Origin: Temnothorax longispinosus
Taxonomy: Eukaryota > Arthropoda > Insecta > Hymenoptera > Formicidae
DNA: 64,000 nucleotides
Reading direction: 5' to 3'
NCBI RefSeq assembly: GCF_030848805.1
Contig: NC_092365.1
Coordinates: 3,968,001 to 4,032,000 of the forward strand
Below, in pieces: positions 35,567 through 46,680 of this stretch. Each line of letters starts with the position of its first letter. The first letter of the stretch is position 1. Both the position numbers and the translations under genes were made by a program. The notes under the pieces were generated by a model. The model ran no database searches. It was not told the DNA's origin and saw only the letters and a program-made list of their open reading frames with translations.

Positions 35567-35860
35567 AAGAAATGTATATTCGAATATGCGCCTGCGTCAA
35601 CTTCGAATGAAGTTTGACAATTTTATATTGATGTTTTTTTTTCTGAGAGGCAGCACGCTTGCACGTTCGATCAATAATCGTCTATAGCGTGTTTTTTATT
35701 CCTGACGGAAAATGTTATTCCGTCGGGAATAAAAAATACGTTATAGACGATTATTGATCGAACGTGCAAGCGTGCTTCTCAGAAAAAAAAAACATCAATA
35801 TGAAGTTGCTAAACTTCATTCGAAGTTGACGCAGGCGCATATTCGAATATACAATTCTTT
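35567..35860. repeat. 294-bp palindrome in the OR11 upstream region
   Basis: The conserved OR leader and upstream sequence, starting about 53 bp before the ATG, is followed by its own inverted copy. The arms (about 35567-35702 and 35724-35860) meet around GACGGAAAATGTTATTCCGTC. The second arm keeps GCAGGCGC, GAACGTGCAAGCGTG and CTATAG-type words in opposite orientation. The TGTCA...TGACA palindrome of the other genes is broken; only TTTGACAGG remains, at 35858-35866. Confidence 0.85.
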
Positions 35861-36798
35861 GACAGGAAACCGTATAGAGAGGCGGACGAGAACACACTTG
35901 CGAAAGTAAGTACAAATTTTAGGCGAGTCGTCAAGCGATATTCGCTAAACTTTTGAAAAATTTAATTGTAGGAAAATTTGCTGTATATGTCATAAACATT
36001 AATTGTTTTTCATGTAATATTAATATACTTGGAAAATATTTTGTCTATTCTATACAGAATATGTGTTGTCTAACTTTTTAATATGCTACATATTTCTAAT
36101 TAACTACATTACTAACTGAAAACATTTTACGTAGTCAATGTTTACACAATTTTTAAATAAGCTGTGGAAGTTTTAATTACCTGAAACTAAAATAAAATTT
36201 TTTTTTCTATTGATACTATGCTATTCCGTATATTAAAAAACGGTATGCATTTTAGGCATTTTGGGGAGCACGCAGGAATCGTTGGATTTATTTTTTTTAC
36301 TCATTATTACTTGCTGAATCCGAGAAAAAATGCTTAAAAATCGTAGTATCCAAGAAAAGTTTTTAAACACATTTTATACTGAAGTAAGTAATTGTTGATT
36401 TTATCACTTTCTCAACTTGTGTCATCACTGTTATTATATTTTCATTAAAATCGTGGTGTTACTTGTACTAAATAAGATTTTGTAATGAAGGCTATTATTG
36501 TAGAGTATTTATGAAATACGAGAAGCTTTTTTTTAGTAATATATATTTTTCTTTAGTATACCATAATCAAATGATATCCGACTAAGCACATATTTAGCGT
36601 GCACCCCATCAACATTGTGAGGAAGATTTTATGCATAATGTTCTCCATACACGCTATAAAACTATAATACGTTTTTAGGATTGTATAATAGTAAGTTTAA
36701 GTGTGAAGTTTTTGCTGACAAAATATTCTTGCAAGAAGTCACTCATGTATTTTCATACTCCGTACAATGACAATATATTTTAATTATTTTGATATATT

Positions 36799-36801
<3 letters not shown>

Positions 36802-36867
<66 letters not shown>
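36802..36867. repeat. (CT)n(GT)n microsatellite
   Basis: About 15 CT units followed by about 18 GT units in intron 1 of psiOR12. The homologous place in psiOR15 (about 46003-46018) has only a short GT run, so the tract expanded here. Confidence 0.9.
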
Positions 36868-36869
<2 letters not shown>

Positions 36870-37304
36870 CAGAAATAAATATCTATTTTTAATGCGTATC
36901 ATATTTGTTAAGGTTAATTACAGCCAAGAAGTACACATCTATAATAAAGTATAGAATACCTTAGGGCTCTTAAGTGATGCTCCACAATAACAGCCAATTT
37001 TTGTTCAACCGACTGTTTCCTCTTTTTGTCGTAATTGTTGACGAGTTCGTTTAACTATGTATACAATACGTTGAGTTGGCCGCAGGCGTGCATCACGAGA
37101 ACGCCAGCGAAGCTGCAAACATTCACTATTGCAAAATTCCCTACAAATATCAGTCACGAATTGCACACAGCCAACATGATTTCGTTTATAGGGCTGAATC
37201 TTGTCGATAATCGTACTGTGTACTGGGCACGTCATCAGATGCATCTTGAAAATCTCGTTACCGACTATAATAGTCGTAGGTTTTATTGCTTTTGCGGTAC
37301 CATA

Positions 37305-37650
37305 TACTGAGAAAAAAATATTTAGATCCAAAAAAATATTTATTTAGATTGCTACTAATAGGATATTTACTTAATATAATACACATGTTTATTTAGAATT
37401 AAATATTTTTCTATCAGTTCCATTTTGTTTATCTGTTTTATCCCTTCAAAGTAAGGGGAGTTGAACAACATGCATGATACCTGTATTTATATTGATTTGT
37501 TCTAGAGGAAAAGGGTGAAACTTTTTTTAATTGATACTCAAATGAAACTTGTTCCAAAATTAAGCAGTCGACTGTGTTATAGTGTAGTGAAAAGTGCTTG
37601 AAAAGAATATGATTGCTTACAAATTTGTATTTAACAATAGATATTAAATT

Positions 37651-37696
<46 letters not shown>

Positions 37697-38062
37697 GGTC
37701 TAGAGGTATGTTCCGGGACTGTTTACGTTTTTTGAAATGTACAGTCCTGGAATATAACGCATATATATGTAATCAGATTCAAAAAACTGTCCCGAAAAAT
37801 GCCGTAGGACATGAATTTTTTCCAGGACAGTTCTGGAAACTGCCAAATGTCCTGGAATATACCGATGTAAAAAATAAAAGTCCCGGAACATACTTCCGGA
37901 CCTACATATATATATATATATATATATGTGGTATAAAGTCATAAAATTATTCAAATTAAATAAAAATATCTAATTTTAAATAAATCTGTGTATCATTTTA
38001 AGTAAATAAGCTATTGGCAACAATCTAAATAATTTTTTTGATATAAATATTTTTTCTCAGTG
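37305..38062. mobile_element. CACTGAG-type MITE in psiOR12 exon 1, enlarged by nested inserts
   Basis: Ends TACTGAGAAAAAAA and TTTTTTCTCAGTG with TA flanks. The 219-bp copy at 57478-57696 in psiOR20, at the same exon position, shows the original form. Here about 530 bp is inserted after position 37411. The insert contains a copy of the dispersed block seen at 608-870, TA microsatellites (37655-37693 and 37905-37927) and a further inverted-repeat element (37695-37904). Confidence 0.85.
37695..37904. mobile_element. Nested inverted-repeat element within a TA tract, 210 bp
   Basis: Ends TAGGTCTAGAGGTATGTTCC and the near-complement of GGAACATACTTCCGGACCTA. It is surrounded on both sides by TATATA repeats, so it probably inserted into the microsatellite. 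Repeated GTCCTGGAATAT and GTCCCGGAAC words inside. No coding content. Confidence 0.7.
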
Positions 38063-38548
38063 TAGAGTAGCTGATAGCCCTGTGTTGTCGCCACACTGAT
38101 TGCGGCGAGGAAACGTCCGAAGTTTGCATATTCCAGCATTGTTTCAGGGTCTCCGATTCTTTGTATGAGCTGCCAATCAGTCTCCATATGTTGTATACAA
38201 TTCCGAATATCGTGGCTGTGCAGGAGCTGCATCCAATAGCTTATTGAACCCATAATTCTGTAAAGCAGAGGACCAATAGCTCCCAGCTTTGTTGTGATAA
38301 CCTGATGGTCTTCCAGTAATATATACATTATATATGGCACCGTAACGATTGCTATTATAAGTGAACAAACGATGATCTGTATTATTTTAGCAATTTTTTT
38401 TAATGTACTCGACATGATTTAGTGGCCAAAAATTCTGCGTCATTCGAATATAATAATTAATCGCATTTATCTTGATTTAGAGGACATATTTATTTTACAT
38501 CTTATTCTATACAAAATATATTTGTCACATTTCTAAACATGTTATGTT

Positions 38549-40590
38549 TCACACGGTTAATGTTCGTAAAAGATTTAAATATACCATGGAAGTTTTAATT
38601 ACCTGAAACAAAAATATGTTTGTTTCTACATGGTATACAAATAATTATGTATTTTGAGAACGATAAACATATTTCTTGAGATTTTAAATCTCTTTTTTTT
38701 CTTTCAGTTAAACCAATTTCTACAGAATTATTAAGATCTTTAATTAACAAACTACTATGTAAGTATATTGATTAATTTTTTTTTTTAACCATATTTTTCA
38801 GAAGTTTTTATAGAGAAAATAATGCCATATTACTTACATCGCCAAAAGTTGCGATAGATAATTGAAATAATTTTCCTGCAGTGAACTTTATCACGTTACT
38901 TGATCGTGCAATTATTAAAATAAGACCAAGTGCAGTTTTGTGATGTAGATTATACCAATCGGTCATATATGCCATTTCCCCGACATGTTTGCACTAGCAA
39001 ATCGATAAAATTAAGATTTTCTATAATTATTGAAAATATGATAATTCGGTTCAAGAAAATTATTAATGACTGTAAAATATATATGCAAATATTGAGTTTT
39101 GCTAAAAATTAAACAATTGTATTTTAGTATTTTTATATAATAACATAAAAGCATGTCTTATAAAGTTTAGATTTGTTGAGTTATGAAATAAAGAATATTA
39201 TTCTATATTGTCGATATATTACCTGTTCTGCGATAATTTCTCCGATATAGCAATATATAAAAATATTGAAAGCCATCGATAAGTATACATTAATATAAGA
39301 TGTTATTTTCGCTGCATTGAAATCTTCCAAAGTCTAAAAAGTTATAACGCAAATTTCTACCTTTATATAATAACATGATTAACTTGCTTTCACTCCATTT
39401 TCTTGGTAATATAATGACATTTAAATATTTATAAATAAAGAAAGTGATTGGTTGATACATTTAATAAGATGACAATTTTTTAGGTTTTTATCATACCAAA
39501 AGAAAAAAATATCCCATTAAGCACATGCTTATTGTACATCCCATCAATTCCGCAAGAGAGATCTTATTCATAATACTTTCCACGCGTGCTAGAAAACTGA
39601 AATGTGTATAATAGTGCTCATAATTATTAGATGTAAAGATTGTTTCCAAGAAACTATATCGATAACGGCACATCATTTTTAGTAATTAAAACAATTAATA
39701 TTTGTTCTAACAAAAATGTCTGTATATCTTTGATAATATTGCTTTATATGACATGTACGAGGTCCAAAGTACTCGAAAGTTTATTGTTTATTTACGTACC
39801 TCAATACTCTGAGATGATGCTCCACGATAGCGGCCATTTTTCTTTCGGCTACATGATTTCCCTTCTGATTTTCTACAAGTTCATGTAACCACGTGTATAG
39901 CACGTTCAATTGACCACAGGCGTGCGTTGCGAAGACGGCAGCCAGGCTGCAACCACCGATCGTAGATGAACTCACTACAAATGTTGACATAAACTGCAGA
40001 ACCAATGCGATTTCATTCACAGGGCTAAATCTCGTGTCGATGATCTTGCTATAAACCGGACACGTCAGCGGGTGCGTCCTAAAGGTCTCGTTGCCAACAG
40101 TGACAGGTACAGTCTTCATCACCCTGGCTAAGCTAAACAGCCATATACCGCCGTGCATAATCACCCCACAGATCCCGGCGACGAAACGACCGAACTTGGC
40201 GTACTGCAACATTATTTCACGTTCTTCGAACTTATTTATGATTTTCCAATCTTCTTCCATATGTCGTATTAATTTACGAATGTCACCACTACGTTTCAAA
40301 AGCACCCAGTAATTTACCGAACCCATAACTCTGTGAAGCAACGGACCAACGACCAGCAATTTCAGTTTGATGTTGGCTTCCTCGAATAACACGAATAGTG
40401 CGCATGGTATCATTATACTTGCTATCACGATCACGCAAATAAAAATGTGTAACAATACGAGTATCTTGTTTGAGCCGTTTATTTGTGACCATATACCAAT
40501 TGGTTTTAGGAACCATCGATTCAGTTGAAGACTATAATCATTGTTACTCATAGAGCTGGTACCTGTGGACATATGTTTCGACTTCGTCAT
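38549..40590 (-). CDS. OR13: odorant receptor, 403 aa, complete
   Basis: Five exons: 39800-40590, 39497-39596, 39223-39333, 38838-38993, 38549-38602 (stop 38549-38551). ATG 40588-40590 (MTKSKHMSTGTSS). Very close to OR11, but with NKFEEREIMLQYAKFGRF, GVIMHGGIWLFSLARVMKT and HPLTCPVYSKIIDT. Exon 3 begins Thr (ACT) where the clade has Ala (GCT); the acceptor AG is intact. Exon 2 SFLARVESIMNKISLAELMG, exon 4 CKHVGEMAYMTDWYNLHHKT, exon 5 VIKTSMVYLNLLRTLTV. The conserved upstream palindrome is in its complete form. Confidence 0.93.
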
Positions 40591-40773
40591 TGTTACTTTA
40601 CGAAGGCTCCCGATATACTGTCGCGGTGGACGGTGCGCTTGCAAGAATTGTATATTCGTATATGCGCCTGCGTCAACTTCGAATGAAGTTTGGCAACTTC
40701 ATATTAATGTTTTTTTTCCTGAGAAGCACGTTTGCACGTTCGATCAATAATCGTCTATAGCGTGTTTTTATTC

Positions 40774-40788
40774 TGTCAGTTTGACAGG
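40774..40788 (-). promoter_or_regulatory. Conserved upstream palindrome of OR13
   Basis: Minus-strand CCTGTCAAACTGACA, 184 bp upstream of the ATG; complete TGTCA...TGACA inverted repeat. Confidence 0.42.
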
Positions 40789-40832
40789 AAACCGTATGTA
40801 AAGAAGGATATGCGAGTACATTTATGAAAGTA

Positions 40833-41290
40833 CACTGAGAGGTTTTGTTACTATGTGAATAACGAACATTTTTTGCTGTAATTGCTAAAGTTTTGCTGAA
40901 CTTTGCTATTGCAAAAGGTTTTGCTACACGGAGAGAATTTTTTGTTATATTTTACCCTTTTTACTACAAATTTGGGACAACTTGGCAACCAAGGAATTTT
41001 TAAAATATACAAAAGACATTTTACGAACAACGTGATAAAAATTACCAAGCAGATTGGTAAATTTTGAAAAATTATAGATATTTCTTAGATATACTTTAGT
41101 AAAATTAATCAAACATATTTTATATTGTAATGTAATAGATATTAATATTTTTTATTATGGTAGATATTAATCAGAATAGCTCGCATAAAATTCTTGGTGG
41201 TACATGTTGTCCCACAATTACCATGATTTCAGGGTAAATTTTAAGAGAAAATTCTCTCTTTGTATTATTGCAAAATTAATTAGTTCTTGC
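40833..41290. mobile_element. CACTGAG-type MITE interrupted by another MITE, right end lost
   Basis: Left end TA|CACTGAGAGGTTTTGTT. The interior matches the 173-bp elements at 48177 and 56044 up to GGTTTTGCTA, is interrupted by 40927-41262, and resumes with TTATTGCAAAATTAATTAG before stopping without a right end. Confidence 0.75.
40927..41262. mobile_element. Nested TA-flanked MITE, 336 bp
   Basis: TA|CACGGAGAGAATTTTTTG at the left, AGAAAATTCTCTCTTTG|TA at the right. The uninterrupted sequence GGTTTTGCTATTATTGC at about 48268-48285 is the empty site, so the TA duplication is directly visible. Confidence 0.85.
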
Positions 41291-41540
41291 CTTTTTATCG
41301 TACACAATAGAAATGTATAACATTTACTAAATAGACTACACTAAAGTTTTATCATAGTTTTATATGCAACAAAGGACGACTAAGAATCTGCGATGTAGAT
41401 TGACTGCAAAATAATAGTTTATAAAATAATCTTATGCAGTCAGCGATATACACTAAATCTTTAATTTGACGTATAAACTCTGTGACACCTTGTATATACT
41501 AGGCTGCCGTGTTATACGTTAAGTTAGCGGTCCAGCAGTA

Positions 41541-41747
41541 AAGGCGGAATTAAGATGAACTTAACGTAACGGAACGCGACGGGACGCGAAGTAACGTGAA
41601 ACCTAAACACATTGTTTTTATATGCGGCTGATTACGATTGACTTTACGTAACGTGACGTAAAGTACCAAAAAACAATGTGTTTAGGTTTCACGTTACTTT
41701 GCGTTCCGTCGAGTTCCGTTACGTTAAGTTCATCGTAATTCCGCCTT
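41541..41747. mobile_element. TA-flanked palindromic MITE, 207 bp
   Basis: Ends AAGGCGGAATTAAGATGAAC and the near-complement of GTTCATCGTAATTCCGCCTT, with TA at 41539-41540 and 41748-41749. The homologous place at about 31160-31175 lacks it. Inner words such as AACGTAACGGAACGCGACGG recur as inverted pairs. Confidence 0.85.
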
Positions 41748-42080
41748 TAGTAATTCCACGGCTGTCCGCTAAGTTGTAACACTTAATAGACTAGATATCG
41801 TGATGGTTCATTACTCCACTATCTCACAGTACTCGCACTTCCTCTAATACAGTATGAGTTATGTGCGCCAAGTACGTCAGTTTTATAAGTATGTATTATA
41901 TATAAAGAATTAAATTTTATAATTTGTACAAGTGTTTTCTCAAGCTTTGTTGGCGTAATATCTGAGGTTACTATATTTATATAAAAATAGATTAAATCAA
42001 CATTGTTTCGCACAATATTTTGACGGGCGCGACACTTGGAGTTCTTTTTTTTACCTATTTATAAAAAGGTAATTTTTATG

Positions 42081-42142
42081 GTTCTAATAATAAAGGATAT
42101 CTCTTGAGAGGATATCTCAAGAGATATCCTTTATTATTAGGA
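42081..42142. repeat. Hairpin, third copy
   Basis: Perfect inverted repeat of about 30-bp arms (TAATAATAAAGGATATCTCT and its complement); a variant of the 23105-23154 hairpin with a longer stem. Confidence 0.55.
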
Positions 42143-42383
42143 CAAAATTAATTTTAAATGGCAATAAAATAAGAACATTGTAAAATATAGAAGTTATATA
42201 CAGATATGTGATAAAATTCAGAAATTTATATTGCATAAATCTTTGAAAATAATTTAATGGCCAACAATTCTGTGTCATTCAAATATAATAATTAATCTCA
42301 TTTATCTTGATTTACAGGACATATTTATCCTACATCTTATTCTGTACAAAATATATTTTTCACATTTTTAAACATGTTATGTT

Positions 42384-44829
42384 TCACATTGTTAATGTTC
42401 GTAAAAGATTTAAATATACCATGGAAGTTTTAATTACCTGAAACAACAATATGTTTGTTTCTACATATTATACAAATGATTACATATTTTGAGAACGATA
42501 AACATATTTCTTGAGATTTTAAATCTTTTTTTTTTCTTTCAGTTAAACCAATTTCTACAGAATTATTAAGATCTCTAATTAACAAACTACTATGAAAGTA
42601 TATTGATTAATTGTTCTAAACTACTATGAAAGTATATTGATTAATTGTTCTTTTAGCATATTTTTCAGAAGTTTTTATAGAGAAAATAATGCTATATTAC
42701 TTACATCGCCAAAAGTTGCGATAGATAATTGAAATAATTTTCCTGCAGTGAACTTTATCACGTTACTTGATCGTGCAATTATTAAAATAAGACCAAGTGC
42801 AGTTTTGTGATGTAGATTATACCAATCGGTCATATATGCCATTTCCCCGACATGTTTGCACTAGCAAATTGATATAAAATTAAAATTTTCTATAATTATT
42901 GAAAATATGATAATTTGATTCAAGAAAATTATGAACGAATGCAAAATATATACGTAAATATTGAGTTTTACTAAAAATTAAACAATTTTACTTTAGTATT
43001 TTTATATAATAAAATAAAAGTATGTCTTATAAAGTTTAGATTTGTTGAGTTATAAAATAAAGAATATTATTCTATATTGTCAATATATTACCTGTTCTGC
43101 GATAATCTCTCCGATATAGCAAAATATAAAAATATTGAAAGCCATTGATAAGTATACGTTTACGTAAGATGCTATTTTGGTTGCATCGAAATCGGCCCAA
43201 GCCTAAAAGGTTATAACGCTAATCTTTGGGACCGTTATACAAGGTGAGGAAAAAGTATCAGACCGGTAAAATATCTCGAAAACAATGGATTGTAGAAAAA
43301 ATTGCTTCAGACAAAAGTTTTAATGTTTAAAAAGACGCATTTAATAGCAGTATTATTTTGACCATAAGTGGCATTGCAAATCGAGTTAAGGTCAACTTTA
43401 TTTTTTTAAGTGGAAAGTCTTATTATTTATTGTATGATCTTTGTCTACTAATTAATTTGAACAACTTTTGCCTGAAATATTTTTTTTCTAATCCATTGTT
43501 TTTTAGATATATTACCGGTCCGATACTTTTTCTTCACCTTGTATAATAACATGATCAACCTGTTTCCGCTCCATCTTCTTGATAATATAATAACATTTAA
43601 ATATTTATAAATAAAGAAATTGATTGATTGATGCATTTAATAAGGTATCAATTTTTTATGTCTTCAACATACCATGATTAAGTAATATCCTAGTAAACAC
43701 AAATTTATCGTACATCCCATTAATTCCGCAAGAGAGATCTTATTTATAATACTTTCCACGCGTGCTATAAAACTGAAATGTGTGTGATAATGCTCATAAT
43801 AATCATTAGACGTAATTTTTTTTTGAGAGAAGATATATCTACATACAATCTACATACAAATACAATAAAATTGATTACGTATACGTATCAATAACGGCAT
43901 CTGTCTTTTTTAATAATTAAAAAGATCAATGTTTATTCTAACAAGAATGTCTATATATCTTTGATAAGTTTTATATAAAATATACGAAGCCTAAAGTATT
44001 TTAGAAAGTGTATTTTCTATTTTTCGTACCTCAGTACTCTGAGATGGTGCTCCACGATAACGGCCAGTTTTCGTTCGGCTTTATGATTTTTCTCTTGGTT
44101 TTCTACAAGTTCATGTAGCCATGCACATAGCACGTTCAATTGACCACAGGCGTGCATTGCGAAGACGGCCGCCAGGCTGCAACCACCGACGGTAGATGAA
44201 CTTACTATAAATGTTGACAGAAACTGCACAATCAATGCGATTTCATTCACAGGGCTGAATCTTGTATCGATAATCTTGCTATATATCGGACACGTCATTG
44301 GATGCATCCTAAAGGTCTCGTTGCCGACAGTGATAGGCACAGTTTTTATCGCTTTAGCTATGCTAAACAGGAATGCACCGCCATGCATAATCACCCCGCA
44401 GATCCCGGCGACGAAACGACCGAACTTGGCGTATTGCAACATTATTTCGCGATCTTCGAACCTATTTATGATTTTCCAATCTTCCTCCATATGTCGTATT
44501 AATTTACGAATGTCGCCACTACGTTTCAAAAGCACCCAGTAATTTACCGAACCCATAACTCTGTGAAGCAACGGACCAATGGCACTCAATTTCAATTTGA
44601 TGTTGGCTTCCTCGAATAACACGTATAATGTGCATGGTATCATTATACATGCCACCACGATCACGCAAATAAAGATGTGTAACAATACGAGTATCTTGCA
44701 CGTCGTGCTTGAGCCGTTCATTTGTGGCCAACCGCCAATTGGTTTCAGGAACCATCGATTCAGTTGAAGACTATAATCATTGTTACTCATAAAGCTAGTA
44801 CCTGTGGACATATGTTCCGACTTCGTCAT
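42384..44829 (-). CDS. OR14: odorant receptor, 406 aa, complete
   Basis: Five exons: 44030-44829, 43673-43772, 43092-43202, 42705-42860, 42384-42437 (stop 42384-42386). ATG 44827-44829 (MTKSEHMSTGTSF). Extra residues GWPQMNGSSTTCK resemble OR9. The SAIGPLLHRVMGSVNYWVLL part resembles OR11/OR13, and the AFLFSIAKAIKTVPITVGNE to LIVQFLSTFIV part resembles OR8/OR9, so the exon looks mosaic. It ends HACGQLNVLCAWLHELVENQ and HHLRVLR. Exon 2 GCTINLCLLGYYLIM and exon 3 AWADFDATKIASYVNVYL are distinct from the rest of the clade. Intron 2 holds a 302-bp TA-flanked MITE. A 34-bp direct duplication lies in intron 4 (about 42583-42650). Confidence 0.93.
43240..43541. mobile_element. TA-flanked MITE in OR14 intron 2 (mariner-like), 302 bp
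   Basis: Long inverted ends: CAAGGTGAGGAAAAAGTATC... at the left and the near-complement ...GATACTTTTTCTTCACCTTG at the right, continuing through ACCGGT and ATCCATTGTTTT. TA at 43238-43239 and 43542-43543; the same intron in OR13 (about 39364) has the sequence without the insert. The 62-codon frames inside are not genes. Confidence 0.85.
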
Positions 44830-45342
44830 TGTTACTTTACGAAGGCTCCCGATGTACTGTCGACGTGGACGCAGTGCGCTTGCAAGAATTGTATATTCGG
44901 ATATGCGCCTGCGTCAACTTCGAATGAAGTTTGGCAACTTTATATTGACGTTTTTTTTTTCTGAGAAGCACGCTTGCACGTTCGATCAATAATATAATCG
45001 TCTATAGCGTGTTTTTTATTCTGTCAGTTTGACAGGAAATCGTATAGAGAGGCAGACGAGAATACACTTGCGAAAGTAAGTACAAATTTTGTGAAATATT
45101 GATCTTATTAATTACTAAATTTTAGGCGAATCGTCAAGCGATATTCGCTAAACTTTTAAAAAATTTAATTGTAGGAAAATTTGCTGTATGTATCATAAAC
45201 ATTAATTGTTTTTTATGTAATATTAATATACTTGGAAAATATTTTGTCTATTCTATACAGAATATGTTGTCTAACTTTTTAATTTGCTACATATTTCTAA
45301 TTAACTACATTACTAACTGAAAACATTTTACGTAGTCAATGT
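44830..45342. other. Intergenic region between OR14 and psiOR15
   Basis: Holds the conserved leader and palindrome of OR14; the rest, about 45090-45340, matches 35930-36140 upstream of psiOR12 exon 5. No gene. Confidence 0.5.
45022..45036 (-). promoter_or_regulatory. Conserved upstream palindrome of OR14
   Basis: Minus-strand CCTGTCAAACTGACA, 193 bp upstream of the ATG. Confidence 0.42.
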
Positions 45343-46680
45343 TTACACAATTTTTAAATAAGCCGTGGAAGTTTTAATTACCTGAAACAGTAAAATTTTT
45401 GTTTCTATTGATACCATACTATTTCGTATATTGAAGAACGGTATGCATTTTAGGCATTTTGGGGAGCACACAGGAATCGTTGGATTTATTTTTTTTTTAC
45501 TCATTATTACTTGCTGAATCCGAGAAAAAATGCTTAAAAAATCGTAGTATCTAAGAAAAGTTTTTAAACACATTTTATACTGAAGTAAGTAATTGTTGAT
45601 TTTATCACTTTCTCAACTCCTGTCAGCGCTGTTATTATATTTTTATTAGAATTGTGGTGTTACTTGTATTAAATAAGATTTTGTGATGAAGGCTATTATT
45701 GTAGAGTATTTATGAAATACGAGAAGCTCTTTTTAAGTAATATATTTTTCTTTAGTATACCATAATCGAATAATATCTAAGTAAGCTCATATTTAGCGTG
45801 CACCTCAACAATATCGTGAGGCAGACTTTATGCATAATGCTCTCCATACACGCTATAAAACTGTAATACGTTTTTATGATTGTAGTAAGTTTAAGTTTGA
45901 AGTCCTTGCTGACAAAATATTCTTGCAAGAAGTTGTCGCACATGTATTTTTATATTCCGTACAATGACAATATATTTTAATTATTTTGATACATGTATGT
46001 TTCTGTGTGTGTGTGTGTAACAGAAATAAATATCTATTTCTAAAGCGTGTCATATTTGTTAAGGCTAATTACAACCAAGAAGTACACATTTATAATAAAG
46101 TAGAATACCTTAGGGCTCTTAAGTGATGCTCCTCAATAGCAGCCAATTTTTGTTCAACTGACTGTTTTCCCTTTTTGTCGTAATCGTTGACAAATTCGTT
46201 TAACCATGCGTATACAACACGTGGAGTTGGCCGCAGGTGTACATTGCGAGAACACCAGCGAGGCTGCAAACACTCATTATTGCAGAACTCACTATCAATG
46301 CACGAATTGCACAGGCAACATGACTTCGTTTATAGGGCTGAATCTCATGTTGATAATCTTGCTTTAGGCTGGACATGTCATCGGAAGCGTTTAGAAAATC
46401 TCGTGCCGATCATAATGATCGTAATTTTTATTGCTTTTGCCGTACCGAAAAGTAGCTGATTGTTCTGCGTTGTCGCCGCACTGGTGGCGGCAAGAAAACG
46501 TCCGTATTTGGCATATTGTAGTATCGCTATACGGTCTCTGAGTCTTTATATGAGCCGCTAATCCGCATCTCCGTGTGTTGTATACAATTGCGAATGTCGT
46601 GGCTGCGATGGAGCAGTATACAATAGCTTTTTGTCCCCATAATCCTGTAAAGAAGAAGCAAAATAGTGCCTGGCTTCGGC
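45343..46680 (-). pseudogene. psiOR15: odorant receptor pseudogene
   Basis: Sister of psiOR12. Exon 1 46109-46680 (5' end lost), exon 2 45761-45860 (still 100 nt; it reads CMESIMHKVCLTILLRC), exons 3 and 4 missing, exon 5 45343-45381 with the same early TAA. Exon 1 has several frameshifts, including two extra bases in the HMETDW region, and HACGQ has decayed to YTCGQ. It lacks the MITE found in exon 1 of psiOR12 and psiOR20, so it is an empty-site reference (GTACCGAAAAGTAGCTG at about 46443). Ends abruptly where the 7.8-kb duplication begins. Confidence 0.88.

Larger units (their letters stand above)
36142..38415 (-). pseudogene. psiOR12: odorant receptor pseudogene split by a MITE
   Basis: Exon 1 lies in two parts, 38063-38415 and 36960-37304, separated by a CACTGAG-type MITE. 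The N-terminal RWFLKPIG block is missing, so the reading starts at MSSTLKKIAK, and the 3' half is frameshifted. Exon 2 (36562-36661) is open (CMENIMHKIFLTMLMGCTLNMCLVG). Exons 3 and 4 are absent. Exon 5 (36142-36180) stops after 12 residues. The same exon loss and early stop occur in psiOR15, so both derive from one dead ancestor. The upstream side joins directly to OR13 downstream sequence. Confidence 0.9.
40591..42383. other. Intergenic region between OR13 and OR14
   Basis: Conserved leader, then a nested pair of MITEs (40833-41290), a block matching 30900-31268 and 32237-32500 (about 41280-42080) with its own insert at 41541-41747, and a hairpin at 42081-42142. No gene. Confidence 0.55.

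Noticed and set aside
37700..37954. 84-codon minus and 78-codon plus frames with Tyr-Ile repeats
   Set aside because: They are translations of TA microsatellites and an inverted-repeat element.
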